Of a stretch of 64,000 nucleotides of DNA, positions 24,287-36,983 are shown in pieces. The notes beneath the pieces were generated by a model that was given only the letters and a program-made list of their open reading frames with translations, was not told where the DNA came from and searched no databases. The translations under genes and the position numbers were made by a program. The DNA is from Liquidambar formosana. Its lineage: Eukaryota; Streptophyta; Magnoliopsida; Saxifragales; Altingiaceae. The stretch lies in contig CM077823.1 in NCBI GenBank assembly GCA_039720395.1, forward strand, positions 7,244,909 to 7,308,908, read 5' to 3'. Every line of letters begins with the position of its first letter. Within the stretch, counting starts at the first letter, position 1.

Positions 24287-24804
24287 GGTGGTGCTTTGAA
24301 ATGTGAGCATTTGCGATCAGATGTTGATCTTCTTCTAATAAATGTAGCAACAAATGCTTTTGATGTGGAATGGACCAGTGATGAAGACATTGATTTCTTG
24401 CCACTGAATGAACCTACTTCCACTTCAATAGAGTTGCAGCTTGCAGCATTACGTGCACTTTTGGCATCTCTTCTTTCCCCTGCTAGTGTTTGGCCACGTT
24501 ATCTGAACCAGGGACTTGAGCTTTTTCGTAAAGGTAAGCAAGATTAGCAATTTGAAGATCCCTTCCCTTTAGTATCATAAAAAGGAAAAAAGAATAAAAA
24601 ATAAGTTAATAATAGTATTTCATTATTCCAGTGTATCAAGAGCCAAGGGCATAATGGTGTCTCCCCTTCTTATCATCTGTGGAATGGAAGGAAGATATCT
24701 TCTCGTTATCATCCATGGAGTGGAATGAAGATATCTTCCCCTTATCATCCATGGAATGGAACTATTCTTTAAAGCATGCGCGCCGCCCCCGCCACCTCCC
24801 CCCC

Positions 24805-24859
<55 letters not shown>

Positions 24860-26768
24860 AGAAGAAGAAAGAAAACCACCAAATTGCCCTCTACGTCCCT
24901 ACCCCTAGCATATTTGGCCTATAATCCATTATACTATTTCTAATACACCCATTTGGGTCCGTCTACTGGAACTCCTCATACAACTTGATTTTTTCATTGA
25001 TTGTAAGTGACCGCTGCATAAATCGAAATGGGTGTATTTCAGATTATAAGTCACCTTAACCAGTTTTTTCTTTCTTCTTTGCTTCATTTTGTATTATATT
25101 TTTCTTATTAATAAATCGATCTGATAGCACATGATTTGGAGTGCCTAATGTGCCAACCTAGTTGGGATGTTCTCTCTAATGCAAGCTCCTTTCATGAAAA
25201 AAAGAAAAGGAAAAAAAAGATAGACATAACTTCAGGGTTATTATTGTTATTTTCTCATTTCTTACTAACATATAGATGTTGTATTTTATGTAGTTGACAT
25301 TAGTTTAATAAATAACTTATTGTTCAATAAAATGCAGTGTTGGATATTCTTGGTTATTTCCAATGAATCTCATTTTGTTTGTATCTGATATATTTATGAA
25401 AAGTTGCAGACCTTAAAATAAAAGGTTTTTTGTTGAATGTAGTGCCACATATAGAAAATAAAACTTGCCGTAATGTTGTCACATGTCATGTTAGAGCTCA
25501 AAATCAGTTCTACCCTTGATGAGGTAGGTTGTTTTGGATTATAGAGTGGATGTTCTAGAAACATCAAACAAGTTGAACACATAAGACATAACCAAGGTAT
25601 AGCCCTAATATGTGATAAAATAGGATAACAGATTTTGATTGCTCGAAACCTGAAATGAAAACCTATGGAAGGAAAGTCTCTAATACACATTGGAGGTCTT
25701 AGCTGGACAACGGACTCTCGTAAACGGACATGAATGATGAATCCAAACAAAGAGGAAAAATATTGAAATTTGATAACATTGGTAATTTATGGTGGCTGAA
25801 TTGCTATGGAAAGGCAAAATTTCATGAAAATAATTATTTAAGGAAAAACCGTAGTATGATATGTATGTTTGTGCACAAATGAGCTTGTATATATAGCTGG
25901 TGATCAAGTGTTACACAATTCTCAATATTGCTTATTCTTACCTGCTGTCAAATCCAATTATATTCTACAGGAAAACAAGAAATTGGAACAAAAGTTTCTG
26001 AATTCTGTGCCCATGCTCTTTTGGCATTGGAACTGCTCATGCGTCCTAGGTACCTTTCAATGATGGATTCTCCACCTGCAAGCCAGAGCTACTTCAACAA
26101 AGGGATCAACCGTGGAGTCTCAGAGAATCTATGCTCAGGTGGTCAGGAAAACGATGCCCCAATTTCAACTCCTCCAGGTGTGGACTAATCTTCTTCCTGA
26201 TCCCGATGATAACCTGTATGACAGTTGGCTCCGTAATAGCAACAAGGCTGATGCTCCCCTTAGCAATCTCAATGAGAACATTCAAAATACTGAAGGACTT
26301 TCCAAGACAGATGTCCAGCAAGCCATTAAAGATTTTCATGCAGAAAACTGTCCCATGGATTGTTCGTTTAGTGTCAAAATTCCAGAAGAAAACAAACAGG
26401 GACAAGAAGACAGTATCGATATGGCGATGGGAAGAAATAATGACGCGATTAATGTTGAACCAGAGAAATTTCCAGATCCCATGTCAGTTAAAGATATCAA
26501 GGTTCCTATTGATACTTGTGCAGGTTCTGAATTCAAGGGTAGGAAGGTAGTTTCAGACATTGGTGCATTTGATTCTACCAGCAATGAAGTATTAACACTC
26601 AGTAAGGATGTCTTGGCAGATTTTGACGATGACATAAAAACTGGCAAGGACACTTTCACTTTGGTTCCAGTTTCTGGAAAAGCTGAGGGACTTGTGTCTG
26701 TGTCAGATAATAAATCATCCATGGATTCTATTTCCATTATTGTCGATGAAGATCCAGATTCAAGTTAG
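24287..26768 (+). pseudogene. 3' part of a PELP1/RIX1-like pre-rRNA processing gene
   Basis: Two exons are visible. 24287-24533 encodes GGALKCEHLRSDVDLLLINV, LQLAALRALLASLLSP and RYLNQGLELFRKG. 25971 onward encodes KQEIGTKVSEFCAHALLALE, then LLPDPDDNLYDSW and an acidic, Ser-rich tail ending VDEDPDSS at the stop 26766-26768. Both have AG acceptors, and the G|GA junction keeps phase. The helical Leu-rich part resembles the C-terminal region of plant PELP1/RIX1 (partners IPI1/TEX10 and IPI3/WDR18 in 60S maturation). This is recognition by eye. One extra base near 26182 shifts the frame: one frame stops at GVD, the other carries NLLPDPDD. All 5' exons are missing upstream, where the truncated GH31 gene lies instead. 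Most likely a 3' fragment. Confidence 0.6.
24798..24860. repeat. Poly-C then poly-A tract
   Basis: About 27 C followed by about 32 A and (GAA)n, in the PELP1-like intron. It follows a short tandem repeat of GGAATGGAA-GATATCTTC-type units at 24680-24765. The length of such tracts is prone to sequencing error. Confidence 0.85.
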
Positions 26769-27344
26769 AAAGCAGGGGAGAGAAATAGTGATTAAAGTAG
26801 AAGAGCTGGGGATTAGAAAGAAGGGTGGTTTGTAATGTATTGGGAGAGAGAGCCTTCAGATAGTGAGGCAATACGTTGTGTTAGTTATTAAAATGCAGTT
26901 GAACTTAAAGCTTGCAGAATCCATGGAATATTTGTGTAACACAACTGATGAGCCTCATCTCTCTCTCTCTCGCTCTGCACATTCATAAGTGTGCGCATGC
27001 ACGCACACACATGATACACTTTTCATTTCCATCACTTGTATTCTTAATGTCGGATAGTGATTAGAATCATTTGGTAATCATGCTGACTGGAGGATCTCGA
27101 TTGTCCAATCCATGGAAGCTTAATCTGTTTACGCCGCAATATGACAGTCAAAACAGACAACAGTTAAGATCTAATTGCAAGATCCAACGGCTAAATAACA
27201 TGAACACCCAAAAGTTAGCCGTTCAGAGTATTTGTTTAAAGAAATAAGTGGACTTCACCAAGCAGCCACATGATTCCACATGGAAACAAAAGGAGCGTTC
27301 TTTTTTCTCAAAGTTCACACGCGGTGCCCGCGGTGGTTAGCTGA

Positions 27345-27785
27345 CCCTCATTTTTAATTGGAGGCCTTTATTAGCATCAAAGACTTGCTTTTCATTCCCC
27401 ACTTATTTTATTCTTTAAGATTTTATGAAAAATATATAAGATTTTCATAAAAACTGATCGTGCTATCTATTAGAAAACATCATTTCAAACAACTTTTTGA
27501 AAGAAATTTTTTCCAAAATCTATAATTTAAGTGGACTTTTTGGTCATTTATAACTAGAAGACTATAAATAGCAAAAACGTCTACTTAAACGATAGATTTT
27601 GAAAAAACTTTCTCCTAAAAAGTTGTTCAAAATGATGTTTTCTAATAAACTAAGCGATCAGTTTTTATGAAAACCTTTTATATCTTTCGTAAAACGTTAA
27701 AATATAATATAAGTGGAGAATAAAAAGCAAGTCTTGGGGTGCCAATAGAGGCCCTCTTTTTAATTAAAAATCGGAGGGCCATTGT
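27345..27785. mobile_element. Foldback MITE, family F, long-TIR copy
   Basis: The left end (GAGGCCTTTATTAGCATC then AAAGACTTGCTTTTCATTCC) is an inverted match to the right end (AGCAAGTCTTGGGGTGCCAA then TAGAGGCCCTC). Inner arms read CATCATTTCAAACAACTTTT and AAAAGTTGTTCAAAATGATG. It lies between the PELP1-like gene and RLK copy 1. Confidence 0.65.
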
Positions 27786-28011
27786 ATACTCAGGGCCGGC
27801 CTGCATCTAGCATCCAGTCCATGTAGAAAACTTGGGTACGTACTCAGCTTTCTTAGATGGAGAAATCATAGCGGACGGTTGACCTTGATAGATAGACCGA
27901 AAGACTTTAACTTCCTGTGCCTATCATCAAAACCAAACCTTTTAAAAGTCTCTGATCATGAGCCCAGGAATTACCCAGCTGCAATTGAATCCCCGCAATT
28001 AAACTTGAAAC

Positions 28012-31000
28012 ATGGCCTCCTCCATTTCCATTTCCAATTCCATTTCTGTAGTTTTAGTAGTGTGGGCAATCTCTGCTTTTCTCCATGAAGGTAGCGTCAT
28101 GATAGTGGCAGCATCTGAATCATCATCCCTAAAATCGGAAGCGGAGGCTCTGCTCAGCAGTGGTTGGTGGAGTGGGTACAATACAAACGACACCTCAGGT
28201 CATTGCAAGTGGCTCGGTGTACGTTGTAATAATGCTGGGAGCGTCACTGAGATTTCCGTAACTAGGTGACTACCGAGTGAATGATAAGTTTGGGAAATTG
28301 AACTTCTCTTGCTTCCCAAATCTTGTGCAGTCTTGATCTTAGCGGAAATGGATTCGGAAGGAGCATCCCTGTCCCAAATAGGTGCTATTTCAAAACTCAC
28401 CCACCTTAACCTGTCGCAGAATGGTCTTAGTGGTGAGCTACCTCTTTCACTTGCTAACCTCACCCAACTCACGGAGCTCGACGTTTCTACGAATTCATTA
28501 ATGGTTCAATCCCTGTCTGGATAGGGAATCTAACAAGTCTGGTTGCTCTGCACCTCAACGGAAATATTCTAACTGGAGGAATCCCTTCAGGTATTGGTCT
28601 TTTAACAAATCTTACACATCTATATTTGCAGGGCAATTGGATCACGGGTTTTATTCCTCCAGAAATAGGAGATTTAACAAACCTGGTTCGTCTCGACCTC
28701 TATGGGAATAACCTCCATGGTCCAATTCCTTCCTCTCTGGTCAATTAACCCATTTGACGTTTCTGCACCTTGGGGATAATGGAATCAGCGGTTCCATCCC
28801 TCCAGAAATAGGGAATTTGGGAAATGCGGTTGATTTGGATCTTCGTTATAATAAGTTCACTGGCCCAATTCCTTCCTCTCTGGGTCAATTAGCCAATTTG
28901 ACGTATTTGTCCCTTATGAGTAATCAAATCAACGGCTCCTTCCTTCCAAAAATTGGGAATTTGAGAAATTTGGTTCATCTAGATCTCAGTAGTAATAATT
29001 TCATTGGTCCAATTCCTTCCTCTTTGGGTCTCTTGACCAATTTGGTTGATTTGGATCTCAGTGATAATGATTTCATTGGTCTACTTCCTTCCTCTCTGGG
29101 TCTCTTGACCAAGTTGATGTTTCTGCACCTTAGGACTAATGGAATCAGTGGTTCCATCCCTTCAGAAATAGGGAATTTGGGAAATTTGATTGATTTGGAT
29201 CTCAGTGATAATTATTTCAGTGGTCTACTTCCTTCCTCTCTGGGTCTCTTGACCAAGTTGATGTTTCTGCACCTTCGGACTAATGGAATCAACAGTTCCA
29301 TCCTCCCAGAAATAGGGAATTTGAGAAATTTGGTTGATTTGGATCTAAGTGATAATAATTTCATTGGTCCAATTCCTTCCTCTTTGGGTCAATTAGCCAA
29401 TTTGACGAACTTGTTTCTTTGGAGAAATCAAATCAACGGTTCCATCCCTCCAGAAATAGGGAATTTGGGAAATTTGGTTGGTTTGGATCTTAGTGATAAT
29501 AATTTCATTGGTCCAATTCCTTCCTCTCTGGGTCAATTAGCCAATTTGACGAACTTGCTTCTTTGGGGAAATCAAATCGATGGTCCCATCATTCCAGAAA
29601 TTGGGAATTTGAGAAATTTGGTTTAATCTAGATCTCAGTGATAATAATCTCATTGGTCCAATCCCTTCATCTCTGACTCATTTAACCCAACTTCACATAT
29701 TGAACCTTGCCCAAAACAAGCTGAGTGGACCTATTCCAACCGCTTTTTGGAGAAGCTCCAATTCGACCTATTCATTCTTTTTGAGTCTATCCCACAATAA
29801 TCTCTCTGGCACCATTCCCCATTCACTCATTTCCCTATCCTATATTGACTTGTCATACAATGCTTTGGAGGGTCCAATCCCAATTGATATTTGGTGTAGA
29901 TATTCACACTGAGGCATTTGTAGGCAATGAAGGTTTATTCCATGATTTTGATGACAAAAATTTATCCCTTTGCTCTCCGTCTCCAACGACCATTGACTCC
30001 ATGAGTAAACATAAAGGAAACAAAGTTGGGTACTATATCAAGATTTTTCTTCCCATCGTCATTTGTGCTACCATCTTAATCATCGGATTATTGTTATTCT
30101 CTCAACATAAAGCTAAGAACACCCAATCTGAAGGAAGGGGAACAAAGAATGGAAATCTATTCTCCGTATGGAATTATGATGGAAGGATAGCATATAAAGA
30201 CATTGTTAGAGCAACAGAGGACTTTGACATCAGATATTGCATTGGTACTGGAGGTTATGGAAGTGTTTATAGAGCACAACTGCCTTGCGGCAACATAGTT
30301 GCCTTAAAGAAACTTCACCGTTTAGAAGCTGAGGAGCCAGCTTTTGATAAGAGTTTCAGAAATGAGGTACAAGTACTAACCACTATACGGCTATCGCAAC
30401 ATTGTGAAGCTTTATGGGTTTTGTTTACACCAAAAATGCATGTTTCTAGTTTATGAGTACATGGAAAGAGGAAGCTTGTTTTGTGTTCTAAGAAATGAGG
30501 TTGAAGTTATGGAATTGGATTGGGTTAAGAGGGTGGAAATTGTTAAAGGCATCGCACATGCTTTGTCATACATGCATCACGATTGCACCCCGCCAATTGT
30601 TCATAGAGACATATCAAGCAACAACATTCTTTTGGACTCCAAATTGGATGCTTTTGTCTCCGACTTTGGCACAGCGAGACTACTTGATCCTGATTCATCC
30701 AATCAAACTGTAATTGTAGGCACTTATGGATATATTGCTCCAGGTAAATTATATTTCTGCCTCTTATCTTTTTGTTTGCCTTCTTTCTTTCATTACTGTT
30801 TAAAATTTAAATTTCTTTTCTTTCGTTTTTTTTTTCCCCTTTCAACATTTAAAAAAAAAAAAAAAATTATCTTACTTTTCTTATCTTTTGCACTAGAGTT
30901 TCAGCTTTCAATTATTACTGTAATAAGGAGTGATTGGTACAATCTCTTACCTGCCCAGAAATAGTTAACAAATATGACCTCATGTATATCAATTTAAAAA

Positions 31001-31598
31001 GGATCTGTTTCTTTCAATTATTTGAGAGGTTTTCATTCATTATAAAATGAGCCTAACATTACTCACGAAAAGTATAACAGGAAAGAGTTTGATGAATTAT
31101 TTCAAAGCACATACCTTTCTAGAGCAATCATATCAGCATGAATCTCATACAGTTGATTTTGGGTAAGCTAGGTAAAAGATTTAATTTCTCATATAGATCG
31201 TTTGTATATGCGCAGAACTTGCCTACACCATGGTCGTGACTGAAAAATGTGATGTCTATAGCTTTGGGGTGGTTGCGTTGGAAACAATGATGGGAAGGCA
31301 TCCAGGGGAACTTCTCTCAACATTATCATCATCATCAACCCAAAATATAATGCTAAGTGACGTGTTAGACCTACGCATCTCGCTTCGAGCAAATCAACTG
31401 CTCGCGCATGATATTGTTCTCGTGGTAACACTAGCATTTGCATGCTTACGTAATGAACCAAAATCTCGGCCGACAATGCAACGCATATCTCAAGAATTTC
31501 TTGCCTCGAGGACACCATTAGCCAAGCCTTTTCACGCAATTCGAATATCACAATTGAGGAGCCAACAAATGTTTGCAGTAGATGAAGGTGATGGTTAA
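28012..31598 (+). pseudogene. LRR receptor-like kinase (MIK2-like), copy 1, frameshifted
   Basis: ATG at 28012 begins MASSISISNSISVVLVVWAI (signal peptide). An LRRNT_2 cap (GHCKWLGVRCNN) follows, then many plant LRRs of the form LVDLDLSDNNFIGPIPSSLG, the longest intact run being 28754-29626. A membrane segment lies at about 30040-30110 (IKIFLPIVICATILIIGLLL). The kinase has GTGGYGSV, VALKKL, HRDISSNN, DFGTARL and GTYGYIAP. Kinase exon 1 ends at a donor after 30741; the second exon starts near 31216 ([19 protein letters not shown]) and ends with the stop at 31598. The type is a plasma-membrane receptor kinase near the MIK2/MDIS1-interacting group. Frames break near 28265, 28327, 28500, 28730, 29623, 29897 and 30391. 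Catalytic motifs survive, but no full-length protein can be read. A sibling lies at 42323. Confidence 0.88.
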
Positions 31599-31649
31599 TT
31601 ATGATTTACGGAATGCATTAACATAATATCACAACCTAGGAGCCAATTT

Positions 31650-32560
31650 CAGCACATTTGTTCCTATCTTTTTTAATTCATTCTACAAAATGCATTAACA
31701 TGGACCAGTATCTGAATAGTATCTCTGTGGGAAATAGAATTTGGATTAGGACTTAGTTGGAATAAAAGAATAAATGTTGTATTGGGGATAGCAAGGGGCT
31801 TTGCTTAAGTTCACGTACCTTGAAATCATCCATTGATGTCCTAAAGCCTCTATTCGGATCTTAAAGTCATATTACTATAAGCTAAGTATATCATATTGCA
31901 CTCCTTTTTTCCTTTTTTCTTTTTTAAATAAAATTATTATTCATATCACACTCTCTTTTTCTTAGCAGGCACTTTATGTCAATAAAATTTTCAGCAAGTA
32001 AATAAGCTTTTTTGCATCTTATTTTTGAGTTAGTAGATCTAATCTTCATTAAATGGCTAAATTCTATTTGATTATAGTCTTGATGGATTTATTTTATTTT
32101 ATTTTATTTTATTTTTAGGTCTCGCGGATGACTCTTAGTTTGTTATGATTTGAGGATTGCTTCTCAGTGATTCAGATTAGACGAGGTGCTAAGTGGAAGT
32201 GGATTCCTGCCGAGGCCAAGTTGCTACTAAATTTGTTTAGTTTTAAACTCGTCATGTACTGTATAATTTAAACTTTTATTTTATTTTATTTTATTTGTAT
32301 GTACTGTATAATTTAAACTTGTCAAATGGCTGTGTAATTTGGGCACGTCAAGGGTAAGACTGCACCGATAAATGCTGCCATGAGTTCAAAAGTGTGGACA
32401 ATTTTAATTGAGAATTGGGTACCAAACATTCCAAGGCTGATTATTGGAGCTGGAAATGATGACCAATCTGTGGTACTTTCAATGAGTAAATTATGCATTG
32501 CAAGATGCAGTGCCTTAACCAAATGATGTGATCAGTATGTGGAAGTTCCTCCCACGATTT
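31650..32560. repeat. RLK 3' flank, shared between the duplication units
   Basis: 31620-32000 matches 45970-46260 (AACATAATATCACAACCTAG and AATAAATGTTGTATTGGGGA). 32040-32290 matches 34570-34860 and 46320-46560 (GGATGACTCTTAGTTTGTTA). 32398-32525 matches 47237-47370 (AGGCTGATTATTGGAGCTGG). No gene is recognised. This is duplicated flanking DNA. Confidence 0.6.
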
Positions 32561-32639
32561 AATCATTTCTGATAATTTTAATTTGGAATTTTTAAATTAA
32601 AATTGGGTAAGTAGATGCGTCTGATGTTGTATATATTGG

Positions 32640-33040
32640 GTATTTCAAAATACTTCTTTGTTTTTTGTGTAATCTTGTTGTTGGCCCAAAACACTTTGTC
32701 CCACATTGGAAATTTATAAAGCCTTGTCTTGTGTTTATATACTTTTATATTCTTTATGTTTGGTTAACATGTGGTAGAGTTTAAAGAGGCCCACGTGTGC
32801 ACGAGTTGAAGCCCAATTGATCAATTTGCGGGACAGGGGTCCGGAAATTGACTTAATCGGGCGCGACGTAGACGTGCATGCAGTGGGGTGCAAATCCCAG
32901 ATATTTGGCTTCGCGTGTGTGCGCAGGTCTGGCCACTTTTTATCAATTTTGTTATTGGGCTTTCTGGGTCGGACCAAGCCCAACACTCTTCAAGTCCAAT
33001 TATTTGATCTATTTTTTGCCCCTACTGGTATTATAGCAGA
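32640..33040 (+). mobile_element. Copia-type LTR remnant with primer-binding-site-like end
   Basis: TTGGCCCAAAACACTTTGTC then CCACATTGGAAATTTATAAA near 32680 resembles plant Copia LTR leaders. About 350 bp on, CTGGTATTATAGCAGAG (near 33025) resembles a decayed initiator-tRNA primer-binding site (TGGTATCAGAGC). The first 270 bp recur at 49148-49425. No gag or pol frame follows, so it is a solo or broken LTR. The class is inferred from short motifs. Confidence 0.4.
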
Positions 33041-35180
33041 GTTTAATTAATCCAGTGAGTTTCTTATCCAGTGTTTTGGGGGCCATTTTGATGGATTTAA
33101 AACTGGGATTTTGAGTTTCTTATCCAGTGTTTATATTACTAAGAGCAGTAAAAAAATACTTGAGTTATCACTGGGCAGCTCTTGGGGTTAGTGTGTGGCA
33201 ATTCGATCATGTTAGCCGACAGCTAGTTCTTGGGCAATTCTTTAATATATTGCTTCAAATCAAAAAGGTTCCTACTGAAATTTACATGTGGCAACATACT
33301 CTTGCAAAAAGCACTGAACTAGAAGAGATGATAGCAGAAGGGAGAATGCAACAGTGAAGTAGTTTATTATAGCCTTATAGGATCATGGATCATGATCCTG
33401 CAATTAATGAGTAGTTTCTCCATTAATTCTTTGCAAAATTTGTTCCTTATTCATCCAACATTTCCTTTCATAACATAAATTGGCTCATCTAGCTTAATAA
33501 ATGTGGTTAAATGTTTGCAAAATACTACAGAATATATTTGGAAGGGGATCAAGAAAATTCCCAATTCGTTGGTGTACGAGGAGAAAGAAAGATATCGTCA
33601 CATTGTTAAACATGAACAGAGAAATTTTTTTACTTCATGAAAAGCTTTAGGCTCGGGGAAAAGATTTTATTTCAAACCATGGGAGGATTTTGTAGTCGAG
33701 CACTAGCGCGCTAGAACATCAGACAATGTACAATTTCCTCGTGAACAACTTGAGCTTGGTCATAGACGTTGTTACACCACATAGCAACACCCACATACAG
33801 AAAGAGAATTAGCCACCCTGTTACACTATGGCAAAATGTGGACCCCTTTTAACTGGGAATTAATCGGATACCAAACATTCCATGGATGATTATTAGGCCG
33901 GAAACCAAGCTGTGGGAGTCACTTTCAACCATTATTCAACCATTTTAAAGTTGAGATGACATCTCTCCCTTAAAATTCGTATACCTTTAAGATTCATATA
34001 CTGCCAATAAAATGGTTTTTGCATGGGACGTATCATGCTCAATGAATTAGTGCTGTGTGAGTGAAAATGATGCTGTCATTTTTCTTGCTCAAGCAATTAT
34101 ATATTGTTTACTGTAAAGAGTTCATCTAAAATCATTTGTTGGGAAAAATTTGAATATAAGTACTTACCCTTCTATAAGCATCCTTAGCTACTTCTGATTG
34201 AGTCCTGCTATTAGACTACTTCTAATATTATTTGGTTTTTAAGTAACCTAACTTACATTTGATTGAAAAAACCTTTGTTTATGTTTTATATTTTACATCA
34301 AATAAATAGATTTTCAAGAAAAAAAAAAAAAAAAAAAGAACTCACCAAACAGGAGTGAAATCAAACCACGTCAGGATCATCTCCAATTGGTCAAGATTTT
34401 ATGTTTTCCAAAAAGCCTCTTGAGAATTGATCAGCTCTGAATGTTATACAATAATAATAATAATTATTATTATTTTTTTTCGTTTTAAAGGAAAATGAAA
34501 AATGCAATCAAGGAAGAGCATTTAAGCAATGACAATTCAGCACATTAAATTGGTAACTTTATTTTTGAGTTAGAAGACCTAATCTTCATTAAATTGCTAA
34601 CTTCTATTTAATTATATCATGATGGATTTTTTATTTCATTTTATTTTTAGGTCTCGCGGATGACTCTTAGTTTGTTATGATTTGAGGATTGCGCGCTTCT
34701 CAGTGATTCAGATTAGACGAGGTGCTAAGAGGAAGTGGATATATTCCCTGCCGAGGCCAAATGGCTGCTAAGTTTGTCTAGTTTTAAACTTGTCATGTAC
34801 TGTATAATTTAAACCTTTTTTATATTTTTTTTAATTTGTATGTATTGTATAATTTAAACTTGTCAAATGGCTGTGTAATTTGGGCATGTCAAGGGTAAGA
34901 CTTCACTGATTAATGCTGCCTTCAGTTCAAATAAGTTATTTTACACATTATTTGTGATGGTCAGGTTCTGTAATGCATATTATTAGTGATGGATTTGGTT
35001 CTGTATTACATATTATTTCATGATTAGCAGGTTTTTATCAGGCCTATTTGATTAGCCGGTTTGAGAGCCTAACTCAAAGCATGAATTTCGTTTTATGTAT
35101 GAAGATCAAAGTATGAATTTCCACCAAAGAAAGCATCTTTCAGCTCATAAAGCAAGCACAACCGACACATCTAAAAGTGT
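33040..35180. repeat. Duplicated, gene-poor DNA of unit A
   Basis: 34061-34220 matches 47408-47560, 34221-34560 matches 48255-48575, and 34560-35180 matches 46310-46820, in a different order from unit B. 33127-33357 has a 76-codon open frame (contains KVPTEIYMWQHTLAKSTELE) that I do not recognise. An A run lies at 34319-34337. Confidence 0.55.
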
Positions 35181-35324
35181 TCCTATCAACTCCAGCTGAT
35201 ATACAGTGTATCAGCTGCAGCCATCCCAGCCGTTCAATGACTTTAAAACCAACAACGGCTTAGATGGAGATCTAAGGAAACACATGAGCTTGACTGGGTG
35301 TTTGGATTGAGAATGAGAACGAGA

Positions 35325-35650
35325 TGTTTACACCCCTCAATAACTTTTTGTAGGATTGATATTTTTCAAAACCAACCGTTGGATTAGATATTACTCTTAT
35401 GAAGATTGTGCACGTCAAATTTCACATTAATTGGAGATTAAGAACTATTCCATCAATAAAGCGGCCTAAATTATAGTTTTATTTGCAAAAAGAAAAGTGA
35501 ATTTATAAATGAGATGCTTATGAGTATCCGAACAGTGTGAAATTTAGTGTGCATGATCTCCATGAGATAAGTATTTAATCCAACAGTTGGTTTTGAAAAA
35601 TATCGATCCTACAAAAAAATATTGAGGGGTGTAAGAGTAAAAAGTCTTAC
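35325..35650. mobile_element. Foldback element with ~130-bp arms (35.3 kb)
   Basis: The left arm (CACCCCTCAATAACTTTTTG, then ATTTTTCAAAACCAACCGTT) is inverted at the right (AACAGTTGGTTTTGAAAAAT, then TATTGAGGGGTGTAAG). The arms meet near 35480. There is no ORF. It is related in ends to the next element. Confidence 0.65.
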
Positions 35651-35664
35651 ATCGAAAAGTTTTA

Positions 35665-36019
35665 CATCGAGTGTAAAACTTTTTACACTTACACCCGTCA
35701 ATATCTCTCTATAGAAATCATATTTCGTCAATCTAACCATTAGATTACATATTCCTATCATGTACATCATGTATACGAAATTTCAAATTAATTGGATATT
35801 GGGAAGTGTTTGATCTGTAAACTTACATTTCTTTTAATAAATAAAACTTTTATTTCGAGCACTTTATGGATGACATATCTCCTGATTTCCGATTAATTTA
35901 AAATTTGGCATGCATGACTTGCATGATAAGAATATGTAATCCAATGTTAGATTAGTGAAATATGATATCTATAAAAAGATATTGACAGGTGTAAGTATAA
36001 AAAGTTTTATACTAGGTGT
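35665..36019. mobile_element. Foldback element with ~150-bp arms (35.8 kb)
   Basis: The left arm (AAAACTTTTTACACTTACAC, then CCGTCAATATCTCTCTATAG) pairs with the right arm (TATAAAAAGATATTGACAGG, then TGTAAGTATAAAAAGTTTTA). It shares its overall layout with the adjacent element at 35325. There is no coding capacity. Confidence 0.65.
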
Positions 36020-36042
36020 TAACAGAACCCTCCCTTATATAT

Positions 36043-36880
36043 ATATACGGTTATGTTGCCATCAGCATGTGTTGATATAAGTTATATCAACACTATGCAT
36101 TAGGAGTTGTACCTCTTGCATTGGTTCAATGTACCTCATATATTACTAATACACAAGGTACAACTCTCAATGCAGGTTTTGATATAAGTTATATCAGTAT
36201 GTGCTTACTTGATCATCGTCTTATATATATATATATATAGATATATATACAGTTATAGCACATGTTGATACAAGTTATATCAGCACCATGTATTGGGGGT
36301 TGTACCTCTTGCATCAACCCAATATGCCCCATATCCTACTAATGCACAAGGTACAACTCTCAATGTGTGTGTTGATATAAGTTACATCAGGTAAGCACGT
36401 GCTGATGTAACTTATATCAACACCTGCATTGGGACTTATACCTTGTGCATCAGTGCGATATGAGGTACATTGGATCAATGCAAAGGGTACAACCCCCAAT
36501 GGAAGGTACTGATATAACTTATATCAACATGTGTTGATGGGAACATAACTGTATAGATATATACGGTACTGATATAACTTATATCAACACGTGTTGATGG
36601 GAACATAACCGTATATATATATATATATATACAGAGGTGATCCTATTAGCACGTGCTAATATAAGTTACATCAGCATTATGCATTGGGGGTTGTACCCCT
36701 TGCATTGATTCAATGCACCTCACATCTCACTAATGCACAAGGTACAACTCCCAATGCAGATTTTGATATAAGATATATCAGCACGTGCTTACCTGATCAT
36801 CATCCTATATATATCTATATATATATATACGGTTATGTTCCCATCAGCATGTGGCCATATATCTATGGCCACTTAACTCC
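36043..36880. mobile_element. Array of GATATAA-family foldback MITEs
   Basis: At least four partial or complete copies in tandem, in alternating orientation. Recurrent parts are GTTGATATAAGTTATATCAA, GGGGGTTGTACC, GCACAAGGTACAACTC and (C)AGCACGTGCT(T/G)A. They are separated by (AT)n runs at 36221-36250, 36611-36632 and 36805-36829. Further single copies lie at 17110-17295 and 56735-56890. Confidence 0.65.
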
Positions 36881-36983
36881 TAAAATAGATGATATACTAA
36901 CATTCTCCCACTTCGCTCACATGGCACATCTAAGAATTTTTCTAAGTAAAAGAGATTGCTAAACTAAATATGGCCATACATTA

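Noticed and set aside
26106..26737. Antisense frames 26106-26405 and 26336-26737
   Set aside because: Reverse-strand shadows of the PELP1-like exon.
36043..36880. CRISPR-like regular repeat array
   Set aside because: Repeats are long inverted, alternate in orientation and are unevenly spaced; plant MITE array.
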